Of a stretch of 9,661 nucleotides of DNA, positions 1 through 6,855 are shown in pieces. Where the stretch lies: the NCBI GenBank assembly GCA_947372225.1, contig CANBSV010000101.1, forward strand, positions 1 through 9,661. Direction: 5' to 3'. The position numbers and the translations under genes were made by a program. How positions within the stretch are numbered: the stretch's first letter is position 1; the number at the start of each line of letters is the position of its first letter. This DNA is from Burkholderiales bacterium (lineage in GTDB: Bacteria > Pseudomonadota > Gammaproteobacteria > Burkholderiales > Burkholderiaceae_C). The notes under the pieces are model-generated. The model had not been told where the DNA came from. It did not search any database and saw only the letters and a program-made list of their open reading frames with translations.

Positions 1-64
1 CACCAGCACCAGCACCAGCACCAGCACCAGCACCAGCACCAGCACCAGCACCAGCACCAGCACC
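1..64 (+). repeat. CACCAG hexanucleotide tandem repeat (Pro-Ala coding)
   Basis: Ten perfect copies of CACCAG fill 1-60, followed by a partial unit (CACC) at 61-64; the run probably continues to the left of the window. In the DUF1800 frame it reads as alternating Pro and Ala. A six-base unit changes length by whole dipeptides, so slippage would alter the linker without breaking the frame. Confidence 0.97.
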
Positions 65-1685
65 CGCTGCGAACTCGATCAGTCCCGTTGAAGCATCGCG
101 CTTCTTAGTTCAAGCGAGTTACGGTCCGAACATGACCAGCATTTCATCGGTTGCCCAGTCTGGTCCGTCTGCCTGGATCGAAAGCCAGTTTGTGACCCCT
201 TCAATGGACAGCCACTGGGCCTACGTGGTGGAGCGTAAAGGGCCTCCGGGATGCAACCCTTGCGATGCAAAGTACGTCAACGCGACGATGGAAAGTTTCT
301 GGCGACAGGCCGTTTTGGGCCCTGACCAATTGCGACAGCGATTGACGTTTGCGTTGAGCGAGATTTTCGTGGTCAGCACCGTCAACAGTCCTGTCGAGAT
401 TCAGGCGGATGCTCACGCCAGTTACCTCGACATGCTGTCCCGTAACGCGTTTGGGAATTTCCGCACTTTGCTTGAGCAAGTGGCGACTCATCCAACGATG
501 GGAAAGTACCTTTCGCACATGGGAAACATGAAGGAAGACCCGACCGCGGGCCGTCTCCCAGACGAAAACTTTGCTCGCGAATTGATGCAGTTGTTCACAG
601 TCGGCCTATGGGAACTCAACCCGGACGGGTCGCGTAGAAAGGATGCAACTGGCAGGGACATACCGACGTACTCCCAAGCTGACGTCATGGGAATGGCAAA
701 GGTTTTCACGGGTTGGAGTTGGGGTAATGGTGACTGGACCAGCGGCTTCATTAAGCCCGCCCCTGCATACGATGCCTACGCACGGGACTGGAACCACCCG
801 ATGGTCAACTATGCCCAGTACCACAGCGCGAGTCAGAAAAATATCCTCAGGGGCGTCGTCATCCCGGCAGGCACCACTGGGGATCAAAGCCTGAAGATCG
901 CGCTGGACACGTTATTCAACCACCCCAACGTGGGACCCTTCATTGGCAGCCAGTTGATCAAGCGGTTCATTACCAGTAACCCCAGCCCAGCCTACATATC
1001 ACGCGTTACTGCGGCCTTTAATAACAATGGGCAGGGCGTGCGCGGTGACATGAAGGCAGTGATCAAGGCCGTGCTGCTGGATCCGGAGGCTCGCGATGTC
1101 GCCAAGGTGTCGGATCCCTTGTGGGGAAAACTCCGTGAGCCGATGATCAGATACGCGAACTTCATGCGTGCGTTCGACGTCAAAGCGGCCAGTGGAAAGT
1201 ACAAGATCTGGAATCTGGAAGATCCAGTCTCCAGCATTGGTCAAAACCCTCTTCGCGCACCGAGCGTATTCAACTGGTTCACCCCAACATATACGCCCAC
1301 TGGTGACCTCATGAGCAGGGGCATGGTTGCACCTGAGTTTTCGATAACGCATGAAACCACGGCGACGGGCTACGCCAACTTCATTGTCGGAACGGCAGAG
1401 CGTCAAACCAATTGGTGGAGAGACAACAAAGCTGCGCCTTGGGGATCCGTTGTCGACTATCTGGGTGCTGACTACAGCGCAGAAATGGCCTTGGCCTCAA
1501 ACCCTGTGGCGCTGGTCGATCGCCTCAACCTGCTTCTCGCGGCGGGGCGAATGAGTGTTACTACCAAACAAGCCATCATCGATGCGATCAGCACGATCCC
1601 TGCATCCCAAAATTCAGGCTTTAGCCGAGTGTCAAGCGCTGTTGCGCTGACTTTGGTCTCCCCTGATTTCATCGTCCAAAAATAA
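1..1685 (+). CDS. DUF1800 family protein, 5' end missing
   Basis: The frame is open from the first base of the window to the TAA at 1683-1685, giving about 560 visible residues; the true start lies outside. An ATG at 132 is internal, because the family's N-terminal block (A-S-R-F-L near 93-107, then a G-P turn and S-A-W-I-E-S-Q-F at 165-191) begins before it. Other DUF1800 (PF08811) hallmarks are E-N-F-A-R-E-L-M-Q-L-F-T near 564-599, V-F-T-G-W-S-W near 702-722, and R-A-P-S-V-F-N-W-F near 1254-1280. The first 20 visible codons are a Pro-Ala run, probably a linker behind an export signal that is out of view. Biochemical function is not established for the family; it is commonly paired with a DUF1501 gene, as here (9 bases downstream). 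The family assignment is firm. A periplasmic or surface location is inferred from the partner's Tat signal and the linker. Confidence 0.93.
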   Translation, partial: PAPAPAPAPAPAPAPAPAPAPAANSISPVEASRFLVQASYGPNMTSISSVAQSGPSAWIESQFVTPSMDSHWAYVVERKGPPGCNPCDAKYVNATMESFWRQAVLGPDQLRQRLTFALSEIFVVSTVNSPVEIQADAHASYLDMLSRNAFGNFRTLLEQVATHPTMGKYLSHMGNMKEDPTAGRLPDENFARELMQLFTVGLWELNPDGSRRKDATGRDIPTYSQADVMGMAKVFTGWSWGNGDWTSGFIKPAPAYDAYARDWNHPMVNYAQYHSASQKNILRGVVIPAGTTGDQSLKIALDTLFNHPNVGPFIGSQLIKRFITSNPSPAYISRVTAAFNNNGQGVRGDMKAVIKAVLLDPEARDVAKVSDPLWGKLREPMIRYANFMRAFDVKAASGKYKIWNLEDPVSSIGQNPLRAPSVFNWFTPTYTPTGDLMSRGMVAPEFSITHETTATGYANFIVGTAERQTNWWRDNKAAPWGSVVDYLGADYSAEMALASNPVALVDRLNLLLAAGRMSVTTKQAIIDAISTIPASQNSGFSRVSSAVALTLVSPDFIVQK

Positions 1686-1690
1686 GGGGC
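1684..1690 (+). promoter_or_regulatory. Ribosome binding site of the DUF1501 gene
   Basis: A purine-rich AAGGGG at 1684-1689 lies five bases before the ATG at 1695 and overlaps the TAA stop of the upstream gene. This fixes the downstream start and suggests coupled translation of the two genes. Confidence 0.7.
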
Positions 1691-1694
1691 CAGC

Positions 1695-3065
1695 ATGAAA
1701 CACCTCAACAGTTCATCGAGCCGCCGCCATTTCCTTCGGCAGGCGTCCGCGCTCGGCGCTATGGCTGGGACTCCCTTCGCGGCCAACCTGCTTGCCATGG
1801 GCGCAGCAAGCGCGCAGCAAGCCAGCGACTACAAGGCGCTGGTTTGCATTTACCTCGGTGGTGGAAATGACCAGTCAAACACCATCGTTCCAATCAGCGC
1901 GGCAGAGTACGACCTTTATGGGAAGGGGAGAAGCTCGCTGGCCTTGCCGGTGACCGGACTCCAACAAATGAATCCGGCGGGTTGGACCGGCCCGACCCTG
2001 GCGATGCACGGGTCGCTGAGTGGTTTGAAATCGATCTTTGATCAAGGGAAACTCGCGGTGCTTGCGAATGTTGGAACGCTGTGTGCACCCACTACGCAGG
2101 CGCAATACAAGAGCGGCTCAGTCCCTTTGCCGTTTCAGTTGTTTTCTCACTCGGACCAGGCAGGTGCTTGGCAAACGGGCTTGCCGGATCGGGCGTCAAG
2201 TACAGGCTGGATGGGGCGCATGGGAGACTTGACCAGTAGCGCATTCAACACGGGAAGCGGCGTTTCGATTGCGATGTCTGTGGCTGGAAACAACCTCGCT
2301 CAGGTTGGCAACACCACGATCCAGTATCAGGTAACAACCAATGGCGCCGTCAAGGTGAACGCCTTGAATGGCCTGTTCGGATCACCCGCCGGTGCCACGG
2401 CTCTTCGCAGACTGATGACCGAACAACGACCTGGCACTCTGATGGAAGGCGAGTTGAACAAGGTCTCGTCTCGTGCCGTAGCCACTGAGTCTTTGGTCAC
2501 CAGCGCGTTATCTGGTGTGTCGCTGAGCACGCCGTTTCCCACCACAGACATTGGTAGCCAATTGCAGATGGTGGCTCGTTTGATCGGGGCCAGAGGTGGT
2601 CTCGCACAAAAGCGTCAGATTTTTTATGTTCAGATGGGTGGTTACGACTTCCATGCCGGTCTGGTGAGCGGTCAAGCGGCCAAACTGAAAGACCTTTCCG
2701 ACGCCATGACCGCTTTCTATCAGGCGACAGTGGCGATGGGCGTTTCTGGCAACGTCACCAGCTTTACCGCATCGGACTTTGGGCGAGCCCTGCAAAGCAA
2801 TGGCCAAGGTGCTGATCACGGCTGGGGCGGGCACCACTTCATCATGGGCGACGCAGTGATGGGGAATCGCATCTACGGTCGTTTCCCCACGGTGTCGCTG
2901 GGAAGTCCGGATGACGCGGGGCAAGGCCGATTGATTCCCACCACATCGGTGGACGAGTATGCAGCCACCCTCGCGTCTTGGTTCGGTGTTCCCAACTCTG
3001 ACTTGTCGACCGTCGTACCCAATATTGGAAGATTTTCGAAACCAAATTTGGGCTTTTTCGTTTGA
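1695..3065 (+). CDS. DUF1501 family protein with Tat signal
   Basis: This is a complete 456-residue protein of the DUF1501 family (PF07394), which is related in fold to alkaline phosphatases and sulfatases. The N-terminus carries a twin-arginine motif (S-R-R-H-F-L-R, residues 9-15), a weakly hydrophobic stretch, and an A-S-A cleavage site at 38-40, so it should be exported folded through Tat. Family motifs are Y-L-G-G-G-N-D (53-59), the S-H-S-D-Q block (151-155), M-G-G-Y-D-F-H (314-320), S-D-F-G-R (360-364) and A-D-H-G-W-G-G-H-H-F (373-382); the His and Asp residues in these blocks are the likely metal or catalytic positions. It follows the DUF1800 gene by 9 bases with a good ribosome site, so the two are very probably co-transcribed. 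No enzymatic activity is established for the family, so none is assigned. Confidence 0.95.
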   Translation: MKHLNSSSSRRHFLRQASALGAMAGTPFAANLLAMGAASAQQASDYKALVCIYLGGGNDQSNTIVPISAAEYDLYGKGRSSLALPVTGLQQMNPAGWTGPTLAMHGSLSGLKSIFDQGKLAVLANVGTLCAPTTQAQYKSGSVPLPFQLFSHSDQAGAWQTGLPDRASSTGWMGRMGDLTSSAFNTGSGVSIAMSVAGNNLAQVGNTTIQYQVTTNGAVKVNALNGLFGSPAGATALRRLMTEQRPGTLMEGELNKVSSRAVATESLVTSALSGVSLSTPFPTTDIGSQLQMVARLIGARGGLAQKRQIFYVQMGGYDFHAGLVSGQAAKLKDLSDAMTAFYQATVAMGVSGNVTSFTASDFGRALQSNGQGADHGWGGHHFIMGDAVMGNRIYGRFPTVSLGSPDDAGQGRLIPTTSVDEYAATLASWFGVPNSDLSTVVPNIGRFSKPNLGFFV

Positions 3066-3442
3066 TTTCTGTCACGGTGCACATCGATTTTTCCGAATAT
3101 CCCGCGACGGACTACAGGACTTATGGCCATTTCGGGGGTTGCCAGTCACTTACTGGTGATTACGTGAACCTTGAGGGCTGCTCATTGCCTCTGCTCATTT
3201 GGCGGGCTGCTAGTTGGGTTGAGTAAGAAGTGTTACCGTGAGATAGAGAGCCGACCCGGCGCATCTTGCTAGCATCAAGGAGCGCTTTGACGTGAACACA
3301 CATGGCGTGTCGCGGTTAGTACGCTTTGGCTTAGAAGCATCCACACCCGCCCGATAACTGGAGTTGTGAACTGGTTGGTCTACAGCGCCACTTTGGCGCT
3401 GCTCTCTCTAACAAAAATATCTCTCCCGAAAGAGTTCCAATC
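3066..3442. other. Gene-free interval between DUF1501 and glycosyltransferase genes
   Basis: No convincing coding frame is present on either strand in these 377 bases. Visible items are a 9-base direct repeat CTGCTCATT at 3178-3186 and 3191-3199, GGGCTGCT at 3175-3182 and again at 3204-3211, a palindrome TGCTAGCA at 3267-3274, and the hairpin at 3383-3401. No clear sigma-70 promoter was found for the downstream gene. This gap could be the seam between an operon and a transferred segment, but nothing in it resembles the tRNA 3' end that would mark an island boundary. Confidence 0.6.
3383..3401 (+). promoter_or_regulatory. Perfect 8-bp hairpin upstream of the glycosyltransferase
   Basis: CAGCGCCA at 3383-3390 and TGGCGCTG at 3394-3401 are exact reverse complements around a three-base loop. 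No T-run follows (the next bases are CTCTCTCTAAC), so it is not a standard terminator. It lies 41 bases before the GTG start, and could be an operator or a leader-RNA structure. The pairing is seen directly; any role is inference. Confidence 0.5.
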
Positions 3443-4552
3443 GTGCAATCCACTAAAGCCCCGGATCGGACGCGGCGTTATCTAGTGTTGATGGAGTCTG
3501 CGGAAAGGCCGGTAGGAGGGGTGAACATCCTGCTTTGGTTAATCGAGAGGCTCAATGAGGCGGGTTACCGTGTGGCGGCACTACACGGCAGTCGGAATTA
3601 CAAGTACGACTACCGTAACTTCACCGGCGAGCGCCTTTACAGCCGCGACCTTGATCACCTGCTCCACCGGAGTTTGTCTCCACGTGGGTTCCTAACTCGG
3701 GCGAAGCAGGCGCTGAAAAGCTTGTCGGGAATGCGGTGGCGTCGCTGGCTTCAGTCGCTACCGCGACTGCCCGTCTGGCACCCAGAACCCCAAGATGTGC
3801 TGGTAGTACCGGAGTTTATGTATCCGGAAGCGGTTGCAGCCTTTGAAGGGATGCCCTGCATCCTAGCGGTGCAGGACGTCTTTGGGCTGATGTACGCCAA
3901 TCTGCGCAGTCGCCGATGGCAGGGTGTGCAACCCGAGGAATTCAGGGCCATTTTTTCCACATCACAGGCCTGCGCCAATGCGGTAAGGGCCGTCTTTAAC
4001 GTCCCTGGGGGAGCTTTCAGCCTGCCGGCTTGCCATGCGGGCTTGACCTACAACCCTGACAAGAAACTGCAAATCGCCTTCATGCCGCGCAAGCGGCGCG
4101 AAGAGAGCAAGATCCTAGCGACCCTAATCGATAGACATCCCGCTTTGGTCGGGATTCCTTTGGTTGCCATAGATCAATTACCTGACGAGACGGCTCATCG
4201 CCTTATTCGTGAAAGCCTTCTATTCCTGTCGCTGTCTCGACGGGAAGGTTTTGGACTACCTCCTGCCGAAGCCATGGCCACCGGATGCCTTGTGATCGGT
4301 TACACCGGTGTGGGCGGAGAAGAATATTTCACATCTGAGACCGGTTTTCCCATCCCCGACGGAGACATTGTGGCCTTCGTCAATCAAATAGCAGATGTAG
4401 TTTCGGCTTGGCGGCAGTCACCCGATGAGTTGGAGCGAAAGCGGCGTCATGCCTCTGATTTCATCTGGAACCGTTACAACGAAATGGCCGCTCGGCAGTC
4501 GCTACTGGATCTTTGGGCGTGTATCGATGCTCATCAAACCAGTCAGGGCTAA
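3443..4552 (+). CDS. Glycosyltransferase, GT4-like (group 1)
   Basis: This 369-residue protein has the layout of a GT-B fold sugar transferase. The N-terminal half carries the glycine loop (R-P-V-G-G-V-N, residues 22-28) and an amphipathic helix, L-I-E-R-L-N-E-A-G-Y-R-V. The C-terminal half carries the nucleotide-sugar site with the E-x7-E pair at E268 and E276, in R-E-G-F-G-L-P-P-A-E, followed by G-C-L-V-I-G-Y-T and G-G-x-E-Y-F-T. Donor and acceptor cannot be read from sequence; surface polysaccharide or lipopolysaccharide assembly would be usual. The start is GTG at 3443, with a modest GAAAGAG at 3428-3434 eight bases upstream. The frame stays open further upstream to a TAG at 3332-3334, but I see no ATG there. 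It stands alone: no polysaccharide genes flank it, and a decayed transposase follows on the opposite strand. Its length is normal for the family and it shows no break. Confidence 0.88.
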   Translation: MQSTKAPDRTRRYLVLMESAERPVGGVNILLWLIERLNEAGYRVAALHGSRNYKYDYRNFTGERLYSRDLDHLLHRSLSPRGFLTRAKQALKSLSGMRWRRWLQSLPRLPVWHPEPQDVLVVPEFMYPEAVAAFEGMPCILAVQDVFGLMYANLRSRRWQGVQPEEFRAIFSTSQACANAVRAVFNVPGGAFSLPACHAGLTYNPDKKLQIAFMPRKRREESKILATLIDRHPALVGIPLVAIDQLPDETAHRLIRESLLFLSLSRREGFGLPPAEAMATGCLVIGYTGVGGEEYFTSETGFPIPDGDIVAFVNQIADVVSAWRQSPDELERKRRHASDFIWNRYNEMAARQSLLDLWACIDAHQTSQG

Positions 4553-4569
4553 AAAAGCGGTGAGTGTTA

Positions 4570-4875
4570 GGGGACGTGTGAAGAATTTACAGCCAGCACG
4601 CGTACCGGCTTGACCACGACGAAACGGTCTAATTGCTGCTGCGTGCGAGGCGCCCAAATGGGCTTATTCGGTGTTCTCGTTCTCCGATGCATCGGGGCAC
4701 TGGGCCACGCCCTGCTAGCCATCAGTAAACACGTCCGTTTCTTGCCCTTGCAGCATGCTTTGGGGTCCGATCAGGTCGTTGAAATTTGTCGCTTCACGGT
4801 GCCGAGTGTGCGCTGCAACCCCGACTCGGCATCCACACCGATGTGGGCCTTGATGCGGAAATTCCACTGGTTACC
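4570..4875 (-). pseudogene. IS5-family transposase relic, middle and C-terminal part
   Basis: Read on the minus strand, 4875 to about 4790 encodes G-N-Q-W-N-F-R-I-K-A-H-I-G-V-D-A-E-S-G-L. This matches the well-known IS5-group block G-N-Q-W-Y-F-G-M-K-A-H-I-G-V-D-A. A two-base slip then moves the homology to another frame (T-N-F-N-D-L, then L-Q-G-Q-E-T-D-V-F-T-D-G). A TAG stands where the family has the Tyr of G-Y-Q-G-V. Weaker similarity continues in a third frame to about 4570 (K-P-V-R-V and S-S-H-V, compared with the family's V-R-A-x-V-E-H-P-F-H-V). The N-terminal part of the transposase is absent and no terminal inverted repeats were found. The relic cannot encode an active enzyme. The first block is a strong match; the later frames were matched by eye from memory. 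Confidence 0.8.
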
Positions 4876-5436
4876 TGTTCTGAATTTGACCGGAACCAGC
4901 TTCCCGGCGGCCTTCTCAGCCGCAGCATCTTTGCTTCCCAGCGTTTGGGCGTTTGCTGCGTACCACTCCCGAACCTGCGTCTTCATTGATCGATTTTCCG
5001 CATGCCGTGCGTCCGCACCGAGCCGCGCAAATGCTTTCGCTGGTGCATCTTGTGTGCTCCGAATGCTCCACGCACCGACCACGATTCCCAACCAATACTC
5101 GCATTTCGCCGTGTATTGCCAAGCACGAGTCATGTCGCTGTCCTGCTGAGCTTTTATCCCTTGGCACGCATAGGCGAAGCAGACTACTACCGCTTGAAGG
5201 AGGATCAAACCGCTCAATGGTTCCGGTTTTTCGTGCCACTGGGCGAGCTCCGCTTCACATTCCTCGCCGGTGGCTCCATCGCGCCAAATCATGCTGAGGA
5301 CTGATTTAATGAAATTGACCGGGCCATCTTCCGCGCGCGCTCTAACGTCGTCCCAGGAATCTGCCAATCGGGTTATTGCACGTATGCAGATCTCCGTCGG
5401 CATTGAGTCGATTTGCTGTCGTTCCTCTGCCTCCAT
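4771..5436 (-). CDS. Unrecognised protein fused at its C-terminus to transposase residues
   Basis: This frame gives 221 residues from the ATG at 5436, which has a good ribosome site (AAGGGAGAG at 5440-5448). An earlier in-frame ATG at 5484 would add 16 residues but is less well supported. I do not recognise the family. Residues 1-187 look like a soluble, largely helical protein with a Trp/Tyr-rich centre (A-W-Q-Y-T-A-K-C-E-Y-W-L-G, 105-117) and a Lys/Ala-rich end (S-K-D-A-A-A-E-K-A-A-G-K, 168-179). A hydrophobic patch at 76-90 (G-L-I-L-L-Q-A-V-V-V-C-F) is short for a membrane segment. From residue 188 the sequence changes abruptly to an IS5 transposase block, so the native C-terminus was probably lost when the element inserted or recombined. 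It lies 116 bases downstream of the integrase on the same strand, so it is probably island cargo. Whether it is still functional is unknown. Confidence 0.6.
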   Translation of the reverse strand: MEAEERQQIDSMPTEICIRAITRLADSWDDVRARAEDGPVNFIKSVLSMIWRDGATGEECEAELAQWHEKPEPLSGLILLQAVVVCFAYACQGIKAQQDSDMTRAWQYTAKCEYWLGIVVGAWSIRSTQDAPAKAFARLGADARHAENRSMKTQVREWYAANAQTLGSKDAAAEKAAGKLVPVKFRTGNQWNFRIKAHIGVDAESGLQRTLGTVKRQISTT

Positions 5437-5439
5437 GCA

Positions 5440-5448
5440 CTCTCCCTT
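5440..5448 (-). promoter_or_regulatory. Ribosome binding site fixing the start at 5436
   Basis: On the minus strand AAGGGAGAG stands just before TGC-ATG; the core AGGGAG lies five bases from the ATG. This favours the start at 5436 over the ATG at 5484. Confidence 0.6.
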
Positions 5449-5552
5449 GAGCGGCCTTGATATGGAGCCACGCCAGCCGAGCAAGGGAACCCGGTCTTCG
5501 CCCTCGGGGATCAGCCTCGGGCTAGGCGTGGCGGAATCGATCTACATCGCGA

Positions 5553-6764
5553 TCACGCCGCCTTGAACGGAATCACGTCTGCGCCCTTGCGCAGCTGGTC
5601 GACGCGGTCGGCCCACCACTGCATCAGATTCGTGCGTTCCTCGATCCATTGCGCCCGGTTATAGCTGCCGCGCACATCGTCGCGATCTTCGTGGGCGAGT
5701 TGCTTTTCGATGTGGTCGCTGTTCCAGTTGGCCTCATTCGCGCAGGTTGAAAACAGGGTCCGGAAGCCGTGCGCCGTGGCCAAGCCTTTGTAGCCCATGC
5801 GTGCGAGTGCGCTGTTCAGCGTGCCATCGCTCAGGGGCTTGCCGGGATAGAACGGGGAGGGCAGCACCAGTGCGCCGTGCCCGCTGATTGGCCGCATCGA
5901 CTCGATCACTGCGAGTGCCTGTTTCGACAGTGGCACCGTGTGCTCGGTTTTCATCTTCATGCGGGCCGCTGGAACGCGCCACAGCTCGCGATCGATGTCG
6001 ATCTCATCCCAGCGTGCGCCGCGCAGGTCGCCGGGCCGCAGGGCCGTCAGCATCAACAGCGTGAGCGCAGCCGATGTCGTCGGGTCACCTTCATAGGCTG
6101 CGAGCCGTTGCAGGAAGATCGGCACGTCGCGTTCGGACAGCGCACCCCGGTGCTTCACCTTGCGGGGCTTGAAGATTTCGGCCGGCTTCAGCGGGTAGGT
6201 CGGGTCTGTCTTAATCATGTCGTGCGCAATGGCGTAACGGAAGATCGAGCGCAGCCGCTGAAACACCCGGCCCGCCGTTTCGGCCGCGCCGCGCGCTTCG
6301 ATGCCTTGCACAAGGTTTCGGATATCGGCCGGCGTCACGTCGGCAATCGGCACGCTGCCCAGCACCGGGAACACGTCGTTTTCGAGCGATGCCAAAATGA
6401 TCGTGCGCGTGCGGTCCACCCACGCTTCGGCGCGGTGCTCGAACCAAGCCCGCGAGAGCGCTTCGACGGTGTTGGCTGTGGCCACCTTGCGAGCCTGCTG
6501 GGCCGCTTTGCGTAGGGCGCTGGGGTCCTTGCCTTTCGCCAGCAGTTCGCGCGCCTCTTCGCGCCGTTTGCGGGCTTCCTTGATGCTGATCTCGGGATAG
6601 GTGCCGAGACTGAGCCGTTTTTCTTTGCCGTCGAAGCGGAACTTGAGCCGCCACCACTTGCCGCCGGACGGGGCGACTTCAAGGTACAGCCCGCCGCCGT
6701 CGAACATCCGAAGGGGTTTGCTGGCCGGTTTGACGGTGCGAATCGAGGGGTCGGTGAGTGGCAT
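5553..6764 (-). CDS. Tyrosine-type integrase, P4-like
   Basis: This is a complete 403-residue site-specific recombinase. Residues 1-80 form the arm-type DNA-binding domain of P4-type integrases (DUF4102-like): L-T-D-P-S-I-R near the start, then D-G-G-G-L-Y-L-E-V and a W-W-R-L-K-F-R strand. Residues about 95-190 are the core-binding SAM-like domain, and 205-390 the catalytic domain. The active-site set is complete: R243 (A-L-R-P-G-D-L), K272, H332 and R335 (H-G-F-R), H358 (Q-L-A-H) and nucleophile Y368 (G-S-Y-N-R-A). The ATG at 6764 is preferred because the family usually begins M-x-L-T-D; a TTG at 6815 would add 17 residues lacking family character. The gene reads away from tRNA-Arg, whose 3' end faces it, the usual layout for an element inserted at that tRNA. 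A GTTGCCCCC box touches the start codon, which hints at self-repression. No excisionase gene is visible. Confidence 0.94.
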   Translation of the reverse strand: MPLTDPSIRTVKPASKPLRMFDGGGLYLEVAPSGGKWWRLKFRFDGKEKRLSLGTYPEISIKEARKRREEARELLAKGKDPSALRKAAQQARKVATANTVEALSRAWFEHRAEAWVDRTRTIILASLENDVFPVLGSVPIADVTPADIRNLVQGIEARGAAETAGRVFQRLRSIFRYAIAHDMIKTDPTYPLKPAEIFKPRKVKHRGALSERDVPIFLQRLAAYEGDPTTSAALTLLMLTALRPGDLRGARWDEIDIDRELWRVPAARMKMKTEHTVPLSKQALAVIESMRPISGHGALVLPSPFYPGKPLSDGTLNSALARMGYKGLATAHGFRTLFSTCANEANWNSDHIEKQLAHEDRDDVRGSYNRAQWIEERTNLMQWWADRVDQLRKGADVIPFKAA

Positions 6765-6843
6765 GGGGGCAACTTTCTGGCGTGTGGGCAACAGATGCCC
6801 CAATGTTGCCCCCAAACGTGCCCGGCTTCAAGTGGTTGCCCCC
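6765..6843. repeat. GTTGCCCCC boxes in front of the integrase
   Basis: The 9-mer GTTGCCCCC occurs exactly three times in 79 bases: on the minus strand at 6765-6773, and on the plus strand at 6805-6813 and 6835-6843. A shorter minus-strand copy (GTTGCCC) sits at 6786-6792. First-base spacings of the shared heptamer are 19, 19 and 30, and the set forms two inverted pairs. The first copy abuts the integrase ATG. The position between the integrase and the tRNA fits arm-type integrase binding sites or operator sites. The copies are seen directly; the role is inferred. Confidence 0.7.
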
Positions 6844-6855
6844 GGAACGCTCAGG

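Noticed and set aside
132..134. ATG as the start of the DUF1800 gene
   Set aside because: The frame is open to the window edge and the conserved N-terminal block lies before this ATG, so it is an internal methionine.
3037..3060. A/T palindrome with T-run at the end of the DUF1501 gene as a terminator
   Set aside because: CCAAATTTGG has no room for a loop and the outer bases do not pair well; it also overlaps the coding end.
1695..3065. Naming the DUF1501 protein a sulfatase or phosphatase
   Set aside because: The fold relationship is known, but the Cys/Ser nucleophile signature of sulfatases is not visible and no activity is established for the family.
4553..4570. Terminator after the glycosyltransferase gene
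   Set aside because: There is an A-run at 4551-4556 but no stem in front of it and no T-run on the plus strand.
4610..5149. Plus-strand open frame of 179 codons
   Set aside because: It is antisense to the unknown gene and transposase relic, has low-complexity Cys/Ser-rich content and no recognisable domain.
3066..5552. Second copy of the tRNA-Arg 3' end (left attachment site)
   Set aside because: I scanned the gaps by eye for TGGTCCCACCGACAGG and close variants and found none; weak partial matches such as TGGTCTAC near 3377 are too short.
5769..6515. Plus-strand open frame of 248 codons
   Set aside because: It is the antisense shadow of the integrase catalytic and core domains in G/C-rich DNA, with no family signal.
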